DNA of 10,058 bases, taken from Saprospiraceae bacterium. GTDB lineage: Bacteria > Bacteroidota > Bacteroidia > Chitinophagales > Saprospiraceae. The notes under the pieces were generated by a model that was not told the DNA's origin, ran no database searches, and saw only the letters and a list, made by a program, of their open reading frames with translations. Position numbers and translations under genes: made by a program. This document shows positions 1 through 7,252 of the stretch, piece after piece. The stretch spans positions 1 to 10,058 of the forward strand of contig JACMLK010000338.1 in assembly GCA_014379665.1 (NCBI GenBank), read 5' to 3'. Every line of letters starts with the position of its first letter. Within the stretch, counting starts at the first letter, position 1.

Positions 1-888
1 GTTGATCTCCAAAAGATAGCACAGGAAGACCTTTTACATCGCCTTCATGCATACGATGCGATATGTGTCAGAAGTGCGACCAAAGTCCGCAAAGAATTGA
101 TTGATGCCTGTCCCAATCTAAAAGCCATTGGGAGGGGAGGCGTTGGAATGGACAATATTGATGTGGATTATGCCAGATCAAGAGGCATTTCAGTGATCAA
201 TACACCGGATGCATCATCGAGGTCAGTCGGAGAACTGGCGATGGCACATATGCTTAGTTTATCCAGATTTTTATATCAATCAAACAGGCAAATGCCAGCG
301 GAAGGCGAGACGAAATTTAATGACCTGAAAAAGGCGTATGCTAAAGGTAGAGAGTTGGAAGGTAAAATGCTCGGCATCATCGGAATGGGCAGGATAGGTC
401 AGGAGACTGCAAAAGCAGGTCTTGGCATGGGAATGAATATTCTTGCTGTTGATCCTTATGTCAAAGAGGTCGCAGTGGCAGTAGGCCCGGCAGGTCTTGG
501 CTTTAAGGTTATCCTGAAGACAATTTTGATGGAAGACATGCTGGAGGATGCGGATTATATTTCATTACATATACCTTCCGTAGGCAAAGCTATTCTGGGA
601 AGAGAAGAATTTTCAAAAATGAAGGAAGGCGTTTTTATTATAAATGCAAGTCGAGGAGGTACCATTGATGAAGATGCATTATTGGAAGCTCTAAATTCAG
701 GCAAGGTAGCAGCAGCAGGTTTGGATGTTTTTGACAATGAGCCTACTCCCCGAAAAGATATTCTCACCCACCCAAGGATTTCGTTAACGCCACATATCGG
801 GGCCTCAACCATAGAAGCTCAGGATAATATTGGAAAAGAGCTTGCACAAAAATTAATTGCGGTATTAACAAAAAAAAATCAGATTTAA
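1..888 (+). CDS. serA: D-3-phosphoglycerate dehydrogenase, 5'-truncated by window edge
   Basis: This enzyme oxidises 3-phosphoglycerate to 3-phosphohydroxypyruvate with NAD+, the first step of serine synthesis in the cytoplasm. The reading frame is open from base 1 and 295 residues are visible; the start codon and probably 20-30 residues lie to the left. Numbering from the first visible codon, the D-2-hydroxyacid dehydrogenase pattern is complete: substrate-side GRGGVGMDNID (44-54), NAD-binding GMGRIG (128-133) with the ribose-binding Asp at 151, catalytic Arg in NASRGG (218), Glu in FDNEP (247) and His in PHIGAS (265). The protein ends about 30 residues after the His, so it is the short form without a C-terminal ACT domain and would lack the classical serine feedback site. 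Other D-2-hydroxyacid dehydrogenases share these motifs, but the text around them fits SerA best. The next gene converges on it, so it ends its transcription unit. Confidence 0.9.
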   Translation, partial: VDLQKIAQEDLLHRLHAYDAICVRSATKVRKELIDACPNLKAIGRGGVGMDNIDVDYARSRGISVINTPDASSRSVGELAMAHMLSLSRFLYQSNRQMPAEGETKFNDLKKAYAKGRELEGKMLGIIGMGRIGQETAKAGLGMGMNILAVDPYVKEVAVAVGPAGLGFKVILKTILMEDMLEDADYISLHIPSVGKAILGREEFSKMKEGVFIINASRGGTIDEDALLEALNSGKVAAAGLDVFDNEPTPRKDILTHPRISLTPHIGASTIEAQDNIGKELAQKLIAVLTKKNQI

Positions 889-906
889 ATGGGAAAGGCT
901 AATTTT

Positions 907-924
907 AATTACGTTCCCGTAATT
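907..924. terminator. small hairpin between convergent serA and hldD, possible weak terminator
   Basis: A perfect 7-bp inverted repeat, AATTACG / CGTAATT with a 4-base TTCC loop, sits in the 44-bp gap between the two convergent stop codons. The position suits a shared terminator. However, the stem has only two G-C pairs and no clean T tract follows it on either strand, so the call is tentative and rests mainly on location. Confidence 0.3.
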
Positions 925-932
925 TCATTTAA

Positions 933-1904
933 TCAATAATAGGTTGCTGTTTTGAGATAATCACGCACATATTCACTGATACCTTCTTCGAGGGATCTGA
1001 ATGCTTTGTCATATCCTGCTGACCGGAGTTTTGACATATTGGCTTCCGTATAATACTGATAGGAATCCCTGATATCTTTCGGTATGTCGATATATGAAAT
1101 ATTTTTTTTGACCTCCATGGCAGTGAATGTGTTTTGGGCCAGCTCATAAAAAGTTCTTGCCTTTCCTGTACCCATATTGTAAATTCCGCTTTGTGTCTGT
1201 TTGTTTTTCATAAAAAACATAAGCATATCGAGAATGTCCTTTACATATATAAAATCACGGCGTTGTTGGCCATCTTTATATTCAGGTTTATGCGATCTGA
1301 ACAATTTCATTCCACCCGTATTTTTTATCTGTTGATAAGTGTGGAATACTACAGAGGCCATACGGCCTTTGTGATATTCATTCGGGCCATACACATTAAA
1401 AAACTTGCAGCCAATCCAAAACGGGGGATGATCTATTTGTGATAAAGCCCAGACATCAAAATCGTGTTTACTTTTTCCATAGGGATTCAGAGGTAATAAA
1501 GTCTTTATTTTGGAATGATCGTCATCAAATCCCAATTCACCATTACCATAAGTAGCTGCACTGGAAGCATAAATCAAAGGGATAGCTCTTGCAGCACATA
1601 CATTCCATATTCTTTTACTGTAATTGAGGTTTAACTGTTCGAATATCTCAGCATCCAATAGTGTTGTATCTGTTCGTGCACCTATGTGAAAGACAAAATC
1701 GACTTTTTGAGTCGTTTTTTCAAACCAGTCAAGAAAGATATCCCGGTGCATCCACTCTCTGACCACTTTATCATTTGTATTTTTATCCTTGTACAATTTG
1801 TAAAAATCGTCCACAACAACTACATCTCTTTTATATCCTTCTTCATTCAATCTGGTGAGTAGACAAGAGCCTATAAATCCCGATACACCGGTAAGTATGA
1901 TCAT
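933..1904 (-). CDS. hldD: ADP-L-glycero-D-manno-heptose-6-epimerase
   Basis: This enzyme epimerises ADP-D-glycero-D-manno-heptose to the L-glycero form, the last step in making the heptose donor for the lipopolysaccharide inner core; it acts in the cytoplasm. The 323-residue protein is an extended short-chain dehydrogenase of about the usual HldD length (E. coli about 310). It shows the N-terminal NAD(P)-binding GVSGFIG (6-12), HIGARTDTT (73-81), YASSAATYG (112-120), the Y142-xxx-K146 pair in PYGKSK, and FFNVYGPNEYHKG (168-180). K179 in that last segment matches the second catalytic base, Lys178 of E. coli. RDFIYVKD and YNMGTGKARTF further on, and AGYDKAF near the C-terminus, also match HldD rather than generic UDP-sugar epimerases. 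Symbols rfaD and gmhD are synonyms. The gene stands alone on this strand, with a likely promoter 26 bp upstream and no evident Shine-Dalgarno sequence. Confidence 0.92.
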   Translation of the reverse strand: MIILTGVSGFIGSCLLTRLNEEGYKRDVVVVDDFYKLYKDKNTNDKVVREWMHRDIFLDWFEKTTQKVDFVFHIGARTDTTLLDAEIFEQLNLNYSKRIWNVCAARAIPLIYASSAATYGNGELGFDDDHSKIKTLLPLNPYGKSKHDFDVWALSQIDHPPFWIGCKFFNVYGPNEYHKGRMASVVFHTYQQIKNTGGMKLFRSHKPEYKDGQQRRDFIYVKDILDMLMFFMKNKQTQSGIYNMGTGKARTFYELAQNTFTAMEVKKNISYIDIPKDIRDSYQYYTEANMSKLRSAGYDKAFRSLEEGISEYVRDYLKTATYY

Positions 1905-1929
1905 CGTTAATGTTACTTTTATGAAGGTT

Positions 1930-1937
1930 CAAAGATA
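1930..1937 (-). promoter_or_regulatory. Bacteroidota-type -7 promoter element for hldD
   Basis: Read on the minus strand this is TATCTTTG, an exact match to the TAnnTTTG box used by the primary sigma factor of Bacteroidota. It ends 26 bp before the hldD ATG, giving a short leader of roughly 20 nt. No TTG is found at the usual -33 position (no CAA on the + strand in the expected interval), so the upstream element is weak or absent. Confidence 0.5.
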
Positions 1938-1975
1938 ATCTAAATATTTGTGATTACTTTTGTCACTAATATAAG

Positions 1976-2048
1976 TTGTTGAATTGCTAAGTTGCTAAGT
2001 TGTTAGATTTGTAGGATTTGTTGATTTGCTTAATTACTAAGTTGTTGG
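1976..2048. repeat. degenerate tandem array of 8-9 bp units (TTGCTAAG-like)
   Basis: About nine head-to-tail units of 8-9 bp fill this stretch. The clearest are two identical copies of TTGCTAAG at 1984-1991 and 1992-1999. Around them are related units such as TTGTTGAA, TTGTTAGA, TTTGTTGA, TTTGCTTAA, TTACTAAG and TTGTTGG. The array lies upstream of both the minus-strand hldD and the plus-strand gene at 2083, in a spacer that is otherwise plain AT-rich sequence. Function is unknown; it could be slippage-derived filler or a spaced binding array. Confidence 0.6.
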
Positions 2049-2082
2049 TAAAGGATTTCATTTGAAAATAGAGACACATTAA

Positions 2083-2952
2083 ATGTTTATGATATTATTT
2101 AAAGGGCTAAGTGCAAGGAATTTTATTTTCATTCTAATAACGTTAATAGCAAAGTTAACCCTGAATGCTCAGGATATATTGGTTACAACCAAAACCATAA
2201 CATTGGGTCTTGATACCGTACAGCTGATTATCCATGAAAAAAAAGGTGAACAGATCGTATATATTCATGTACATGAAAACGAAACCGCATCTCTTGAGGC
2301 AGGTCTTGATGTTTTAAACAAATACGGAGGAAAATTAGTAACACTGAAACATACTTTTGACGGAACAACCAACAGGTTTGTAACTTTTAGGTATAACAAT
2401 TCGACGTACCAGTTTGATCCTAACAGAATTTATACAACCAATGATTCTTTGCTTCAAAGTAAAATCAGCGTGGTGGATGGAATTGGAAAAGTGAATGAAA
2501 AGGTCAAAAAGATAGTCAAAAATCTGGCAAGTGAGATATGGGAAGAAGTCTCTTTTTATCCGCTGATAGTGGCTCTTCACAACAATAAAAATACATCTCC
2601 GGAAATAAGAAACATTTGGTTCTTTTGGGAAAAGTATGAACCGGAGTCCTATAATATAACATCTTACATAAAAAAGGGTGATTATTCAAGTGATACTAAT
2701 AAGTCAGCTTCGGATATATATATCAATACTGAAATCAATAACAGCGAGTTTTTTATAGTAACTGAACGGCAGGATTTCATTTCGTTTTATAATAAGAGAT
2801 TTTCAGTAGTCCTTCAAAGTGAAAATCCGGTAGATGATGGATCAATGTCAGTATTTGCCGCGGGTAATCAAAAGCGATACATCAATGCAGAAGCCAAACA
2901 TGGGAAAGTAGAAGAGCAAAAAGCAATGCTGGAGTTACTCCATCAACATTGA
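2083..2952 (+). CDS. exported protein of unknown name, M14 metallopeptidase/amidase-like residue pattern
   Basis: I do not recognise a named gene. The 289-residue protein starts with a basic/hydrophobic signal peptide; the likely cleavage is after A29 (LNA|QD), so it should act in the periplasm or outside. The M14-like pattern is visible. H62-V-H-E65 fits the HxxE zinc motif. N114-R115 in FDPNRIYT resembles the substrate-binding Asn-Arg pair. H166 in ALHNN would be the third zinc ligand, about 100 residues after E65. E270 in INAEAKHG is a candidate catalytic Glu. From memory, uncharacterised homologues share the HxxEN, FDPNRI and LHNN blocks. The inference is a zinc carboxypeptidase or amidase, perhaps acting on cell-wall peptides, but the substrate is unknown. 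The start could also be M3. It converges on the kinase gene with 8 bp between stops. The surroundings give no functional clue. Confidence 0.8.
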   Translation: MFMILFKGLSARNFIFILITLIAKLTLNAQDILVTTKTITLGLDTVQLIIHEKKGEQIVYIHVHENETASLEAGLDVLNKYGGKLVTLKHTFDGTTNRFVTFRYNNSTYQFDPNRIYTTNDSLLQSKISVVDGIGKVNEKVKKIVKNLASEIWEEVSFYPLIVALHNNKNTSPEIRNIWFFWEKYEPESYNITSYIKKGDYSSDTNKSASDIYINTEINNSEFFIVTERQDFISFYNKRFSVVLQSENPVDDGSMSVFAAGNQKRYINAEAKHGKVEEQKAMLELLHQH

Positions 2953-2965
2953 TTTAACTATCAAT
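2948..2965. terminator. hairpin spanning both convergent stop codons
   Basis: ATTGAT (2948-2953) and ATCAAT (2960-2965) form a 6-bp perfect stem around a 6-base loop. The structure contains the TGA stop of the upstream plus-strand gene in one arm and part of the TGA stop of the kinase gene in the other. Placement between two convergent genes suggests a bidirectional end signal. The stem is short and AT-rich with no T run, so it may be coincidental. Confidence 0.25.
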
Positions 2966-5900
2966 CCAGACTTACCCTTTGTTCATTTCCGAGGTAGTCA
3001 TCGAGTCGCATCAGTGGGATGGATATATAAAAATCAGTCCCTTTGTCAACTTTTGTTTCAAAGTATATCTTTCCATTGAATGATTCTATCATATTGGCTG
3101 AAATAGCGAGTCCTAATCCCGTTCCTGAACTTTTCGTAGTGAAATTTGGTGTGAATACCTTATCCTTCATTTGGTCCGGAATACCTGTTCCATTATCTGA
3201 GATTCGAATGATGGCATTATTGCCATTTCGACTTAGTTCGATTTCAATTTTGCCTCTTCGGCTTTCAGGTATGGATTGAATGGCATTTTTAAGTAAATTA
3301 TTAAGTATTCTGACCAAATGGTTTTTGTCTGCAAATACATAGAGGTCGTCTATTGGTTCTATCATATTTATCTCCATATCATCCCTTTTCCTGAATAAGT
3401 CGTGTATAGTTTCGACTATTTCATTCAAGATAATTTTTTCATTGCTCGCCTGAGGCATAGTAGCAAAATTTGAAAATTCATTGGCTATCTGTGTTAGATT
3501 ATCAATTTGCTCTATCAGGGTGGCAGAAATGCGAGGAATCAAATCCTGTGCTTTATCGGGGTAATCTTTGGCAGTACGGTCAAGATACTGAATACTTAGT
3601 TTCATCGGGGTCAATGGATTTTTTATTTCGTGGGCCACCTGTTTGGCCATTTCCCTCCAAGCCATATCACGTTCAGTTTTAGCGATGATTCCGGCACTAC
3701 GCTCAAGTTCGTGTGTAAGGTTGTTGTAATCATGAATAAGGGTACCAATTTCATCATGAGAATTCCATTCAAGTAGTTCATTTGTCTTACCGAGTTTAAA
3801 TTTTTTTAGTTTTTCAGCCAGAATGCTAAGTGGTTGGGTGATGGAATTGGCTATAGTGATGGCCATGGCACCTGCTATAAGGAATAAAAAAATGTAGGCA
3901 TTCAGGATGGTGCTGAGGAAATCGAGAATATTTCCGGATGAGTTATGATAAGATTTATGGGCAATACCGACGTATGCCAGCGGATTATTTTCATTTAGAA
4001 ATACTGGAAAATAATCTGTTTTCAAAGCTTTAAAGTCAACTGAAGTTTTAACATTACCATAGACATTTTTAGTTTCAGCCCATTTGGCGAAAGGTATTCT
4101 CATTGGATTGATGCCATTAATGGATGAACCTACCAACCTTCCGTTTTTATCATAAAGGCTGAGTTCTTTATCATGTACAAAAGAATATTCTTTAAGTTTT
4201 GTATTCAGTAGAGTGAGGGCACTTTCGTCATCAGGCAAATGCTGGATATCGGATACAATATTATGATTGATGCTGGAAGCCTCTTGTTTATTTTTGTTTT
4301 TTTGATTTACTTCTATCAAATTTTTGAAGTAGTATCCTGTAATGGCACCTATAATCAGGAATGTTACTAATATTAAAAGGATAATAGCTACCTGGATTTT
4401 GGTTTTAAGAGAGGATCTGGTACCGAATTTTAAAGAAATATTCTCAGGTAAAAAGTCGTATTTAGTATTAATCAAGGACAGAAATAAAAGGATTAGCCCA
4501 CATAATGTAAAAATAAAGGAAAATAAAGAAATTGGTTTGATGAGACCGGACACTTTTTTAAATGAGACTATCTTATATTGTGATGATGGCTGCAACACCA
4601 CAAATGAATATCCATCTTTTATTTGAGTCGAATCGACACTTTGCAGCAGGCTTATATCGGGGGTAGACTGATTGGCTTCAATTTTTGAAATAAGTTTACC
4701 CTGACTGAACACTACGTATCCAAAATTAGTCGCATTTTCGTAAGAGCTCCGCTTTCTTAAATTATTAGTATGTTGATGTATGATAAATAAATACCATTCC
4801 GAGCTGGCATAAGTGGATGGGGCTATTTGTAGTCGGAGTATATATTTATCTTCAAATGGATTATGATAAAGGTTTTTTGAGATTTGGGTGGCATTTTTAT
4901 AGGATTGATAAATTTTATGATAGTTGGCAAAATGATTGTTAAACAGTGTATTACCCTTTTTGTCAAACAATTCAAGAGAGGATTCAAGATTTGCATCGTT
5001 AAGATTTCTTTTTTCAAACATAAATTGCTCCAAATCATGTTTATCCAGTTTGGAATGTGCATCCAATGAGGCAATTTTAGAAAATATGTCACTTTTTATC
5101 AATGAATCATGGATCTCAACCAAAGATCTGATTATGCTGTCATCCGGTCGGATGTAATACTGATTTAAAAATTCAGTTCTGGTGTTGATATCTTTTTTCA
5201 GACCAAAATAAAACAGACACACGGCAAGAAAACCGGAGAACATGATCAACCACCAGATAAGATAAGTTATTTTTTGCTCTTTGTTTTCGACATAAGCATC
5301 CAGAATTAATGAGTAGGAAATCACAAATATTACAAATATCCACAACGGTACATGAAGCCATTGAGCACACCAAATCAGACACAACGCAGCTAACCACCCC
5401 AGACTCAGAAAAGTATATTTTTTACTTGTATTCAGTGCAGATTTGTGCAGATATTCATACATTAGCTGAGTACTCTGAAAAATGAGGATCATAAGCAAAC
5501 TAAAGCAGATAATCAGTGCAAAACTCACCCCATTAAACTGAAGTAAAGCTTCAATTTCAAGATTAACCACAGAGCTAAGGACAAATCCCTCTATCAGGTG
5601 TACACTGATTCCGAAAAGTAGCAGCGTTACAAATCCTGTTGCAAAAGCCAGGATGGCTGAGTTTTTTTGAAAATTGATTCTGGTTGGCAAAATCAGATAG
5701 GCAAGATATATCAGGGTGCCTCCTCCCCACAAATTAATCACCAGATCTGCCAATGTAGGAGTAAAAGCCGAGCCTTTGTTTAGTAGCTCAAATCCGTGAT
5801 ACCCGGTAAAAAGAGATGTAAATATTTCCATATTATTTAATAGCTTAAAGCCTAGAATACCGACTAAAAGGTAAATAATATGAGAAAAGGAGGTTTTATT

Positions 5901-6494
5901 TTTTAATAGATGTTGTTTAATGATTTTTAACAGCAACACAGAAAAGAGCACCATGGTAAGGAATAAAGACCACCAGGATACACTTTTTGAAAATACATGT
6001 TCATATCGAGTATCAGCGTCAATGTTAAGTTCGTTTAAAGAAATGTTTATTTTGTAACCTGACTCATTATTTGGAGAAAGGTATAATTTTTCACGTATAC
6101 CGGCTTTTGACAGCAAGTTGGGGCTGATTCCTTCTGACCATCCTGAGAGATTCATCCTTATTTCACTATAATTGATGGAATCACCGATTTTTTGTACATG
6201 AAGTAAGTCATTTTGATACAGCTCATTGATTTCCGTCCTGTCTGTCCAGTAAATAATGGAATCATTTCTGTACACTTCAATAAAATACGGAGCACCAGCG
6301 AGTTGATTCAGAATAATACGATCGTCCTCACTATTCAAATATTGTCTTATAATTATGGAATCTTTATGCAGTGATTCATTGAGGTAAGACTCCAGCTTTT
6401 TCACTGATGATGCAGGATCAGTTGTTCTGTTACTGTATATAAGCAGAAATGATGAAAAGATAAAAAAAGCAGCTATGGCCAGCCTTGAAGTCAT
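2961..6494 (-). CDS. large NtrY-like membrane sensor histidine kinase (1177 aa)
   Basis: This inner-membrane kinase would autophosphorylate on His and pass the phosphate to a response regulator not encoded nearby. My reading gives 12 membrane segments: near 5-20, 173-190, 203-220, 248-269, 279-302, 323-341, 361-380, 383-400, 410-431, 655-676, 699-721 and 862-884. That implies three extracytoplasmic parts (about 21-172, 432-654 and 722-861). The last contains a Cache/PAS-like stretch around YDKNGRLVGS (781-790). A HAMP-like linker follows (about 885-937). The H-box AHEIKNPLTP has the phosphoacceptor at H955. The ATPase domain has an N-box (N1066, N1070), DNGTGIP (1100-1106), a F-box-like FTPNFTTK and GTGLGLA (1124-1130). 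The H-box and HAMP spacing resemble NtrY. It is much longer than classical NtrY (about 700-770 aa) because of the multi-span N-terminal half. The signal sensed is unknown. All catalytic boxes look intact. Confidence 0.88.
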   Translation of the reverse strand: MTSRLAIAAFFIFSSFLLIYSNRTTDPASSVKKLESYLNESLHKDSIIIRQYLNSEDDRIILNQLAGAPYFIEVYRNDSIIYWTDRTEINELYQNDLLHVQKIGDSINYSEIRMNLSGWSEGISPNLLSKAGIREKLYLSPNNESGYKINISLNELNIDADTRYEHVFSKSVSWWSLFLTMVLFSVLLLKIIKQHLLKNKTSFSHIIYLLVGILGFKLLNNMEIFTSLFTGYHGFELLNKGSAFTPTLADLVINLWGGGTLIYLAYLILPTRINFQKNSAILAFATGFVTLLLFGISVHLIEGFVLSSVVNLEIEALLQFNGVSFALIICFSLLMILIFQSTQLMYEYLHKSALNTSKKYTFLSLGWLAALCLIWCAQWLHVPLWIFVIFVISYSLILDAYVENKEQKITYLIWWLIMFSGFLAVCLFYFGLKKDINTRTEFLNQYYIRPDDSIIRSLVEIHDSLIKSDIFSKIASLDAHSKLDKHDLEQFMFEKRNLNDANLESSLELFDKKGNTLFNNHFANYHKIYQSYKNATQISKNLYHNPFEDKYILRLQIAPSTYASSEWYLFIIHQHTNNLRKRSSYENATNFGYVVFSQGKLISKIEANQSTPDISLLQSVDSTQIKDGYSFVVLQPSSQYKIVSFKKVSGLIKPISLFSFIFTLCGLILLFLSLINTKYDFLPENISLKFGTRSSLKTKIQVAIILLILVTFLIIGAITGYYFKNLIEVNQKNKNKQEASSINHNIVSDIQHLPDDESALTLLNTKLKEYSFVHDKELSLYDKNGRLVGSSINGINPMRIPFAKWAETKNVYGNVKTSVDFKALKTDYFPVFLNENNPLAYVGIAHKSYHNSSGNILDFLSTILNAYIFLFLIAGAMAITIANSITQPLSILAEKLKKFKLGKTNELLEWNSHDEIGTLIHDYNNLTHELERSAGIIAKTERDMAWREMAKQVAHEIKNPLTPMKLSIQYLDRTAKDYPDKAQDLIPRISATLIEQIDNLTQIANEFSNFATMPQASNEKIILNEIVETIHDLFRKRDDMEINMIEPIDDLYVFADKNHLVRILNNLLKNAIQSIPESRRGKIEIELSRNGNNAIIRISDNGTGIPDQMKDKVFTPNFTTKSSGTGLGLAISANMIESFNGKIYFETKVDKGTDFYISIPLMRLDDYLGNEQRVSLD

Positions 6495-6641
6495 GTATCT
6501 TAATTAGAACAAAAATTATAAATGCGAAGGTAATATATTTTGATTAAGAAGTTTATAAACATTATACATTTATTTAATGTGTTGGTTTGGGGATATAATT
6601 TCAATCTATTGGTCAGATGATAATTCAATACCATCATCAGA

Positions 6642-6657
6642 TATTTTTGTATCTTTG
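6642..6657 (+). promoter_or_regulatory. tandem Bacteroidota -7 boxes upstream of rnpB
   Basis: Two back-to-back exact matches to TAnnTTTG occur: TATTTTTG (6642-6649) and TATCTTTG (6650-6657). The second ends about 5 bp before the predicted 5' end of RNase P RNA near 6663, the spacing expected between this box and the transcription start. No TTG lies at the -33 position; the nearest, in ATTGG at 6608-6612, is too far upstream. Confidence 0.65.
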
Positions 6658-6662
6658 CTTTG

Positions 6663-7028
6663 ATATGCCGCTCTATCGCTTCCGGGAAGCCGGAAGAGGA
6701 AAGTCCGGACAACGTAGAGTACCACACCACCTAACGGGTGGGACTGCGCTTCGGTGCAGTACAGCTTAGTGTCACAGAAAATAACCACCACGACTTTCGG
6801 GTCGTGGTAAGGGTGAAAATGAGAGGTAAGAGCTCTCGTGGCGGGGCAGCAATGTGTCGTCAGGACAAACCTTGTGGGTTGAAATGCCATGTACATTCGT
6901 ATTCCTGTCAAAGGACAAAATTGACTCGGTTTTGTTGTCGAAAGACATATACGGAGGGGTAGGCAGCTTAGATAAATGATAGAGATCACGCTTCCGGGTG
7001 TGATACAGAATCCGGCTTACAGGCATAT
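6663..7028 (+). ncRNA. rnpB: RNase P RNA, bacterial class A
   Basis: This is the catalytic RNA subunit of RNase P, which removes the 5' leaders of pre-tRNAs together with the RnpA protein. The universal core blocks are present in order. GAGGAAAGTCCGG is at 6696-6708. CAGAAAATAACC begins at about 6775 and is followed by a perfect 8-bp hairpin (ACCACGAC / GTCGTGGT, 6787-6808), then GGTAAGGGTGAAAA and GAGAGGTAAGAGCTCTC. AGATAAATGATAGA begins at about 6970, and ACAGAATCCGGCTTAC lies at 7005-7020. The ends are set by helix P1: ATATGCC (6663-6669) pairs with GGCATAT (7022-7028). The length of about 366 nt suits class A. Open reading frames crossing this segment on both strands are shadows of the structured RNA. 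It has its own promoter and terminator, so it is a single transcription unit. Confidence 0.95.
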
Positions 7029-7045
7029 TTTTTAATCCAATAGTT

Positions 7046-7080
7046 GAGTAACCGTTTGGCTTAGCCAATCGGTTATTCTT
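7046..7080 (+). terminator. intrinsic terminator of rnpB
   Basis: TAACCGTTTGGC (7049-7060) pairs with GCCAATCGGTTA (7064-7075) around a 3-base loop, with one mismatch in 12. Adding a G-U, an A-U and a G-C pair outside gives about 15 bp. A pyrimidine run TTCTTCT starts at 7076. It lies about 20 nt after the mature 3' end of RNase P RNA, with a separate T run at 7028-7033 between them, as expected for a precursor trimmed back to P1. Confidence 0.8.
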
Positions 7081-7083
7081 CTA

Positions 7084-7189
7084 AATTAAGAATTAAGAAT
7101 TGAATTCAATAATAAAGTTCATATTTTCTCAAATCTTGCATCCGCCTGATGCCTCTTAATTACGAATTTTGAATTACGAATTACGAATT
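7084..7189. repeat. two short arrays of 7-bp AATTAMG-type repeats around a 53-bp core
   Basis: The left array has AATTAAG at 7084-7090 and 7091-7097, then AATTGAA, and runs into a perfect 12-bp palindrome ATTGAATTCAAT (7099-7110). The right array is AATTACG (7158-7164), AATTTTG (7165-7171), AATTACG (7172-7178), AATTACG (7179-7185) and AATT. CTTAATT at 7155-7161 is the exact inverse of the first left unit. The arrays fill much of the space between the rnpB terminator and the end of the convergent methyltransferase gene. They resemble the short heptameric tandem repeats seen between genes in some AT-rich bacteria. Function is unknown, and no transposase or target duplication is visible. Confidence 0.6.
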
Positions 7190-7252
7190 GATTAAAAAAG
7201 AAAATGATTTCAACAAGCACGGCAGGAAATGACACTATGCAACTTCATATTA

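Noticed and set aside
889..939. A 16-codon frame starting with ATG directly after the serA TAA stop (MGKANFNYVPVISFNQ).
   Set aside because: It is too short to judge, overlaps the end of the convergent hldD gene and contains the candidate terminator hairpin; no homologue comes to mind.
2057..2064. TTCATTTG upstream of the exported-protein gene as a -7 box.
   Set aside because: The conserved A of TAnnTTTG is missing and no TTG lies at the proper spacing.
6510..6519. Minus-strand TAATTTTTG as a possible promoter box for the histidine kinase gene.
   Set aside because: It has three bases instead of two between TA and TTTG and no -33 TTG, so it is not a credible match.
6606..7068. Several open reading frames of 74-127 codons on both strands across the rnpB region.
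   Set aside because: They coincide with the structured RNase P RNA, have no protein-like composition and conflict with the conserved RNA core.
7084..7189. The repeat region as a possible miniature transposable element.
   Set aside because: There are no matching long terminal inverted repeats and no target-site duplication; the repeats are simple tandem heptamers.
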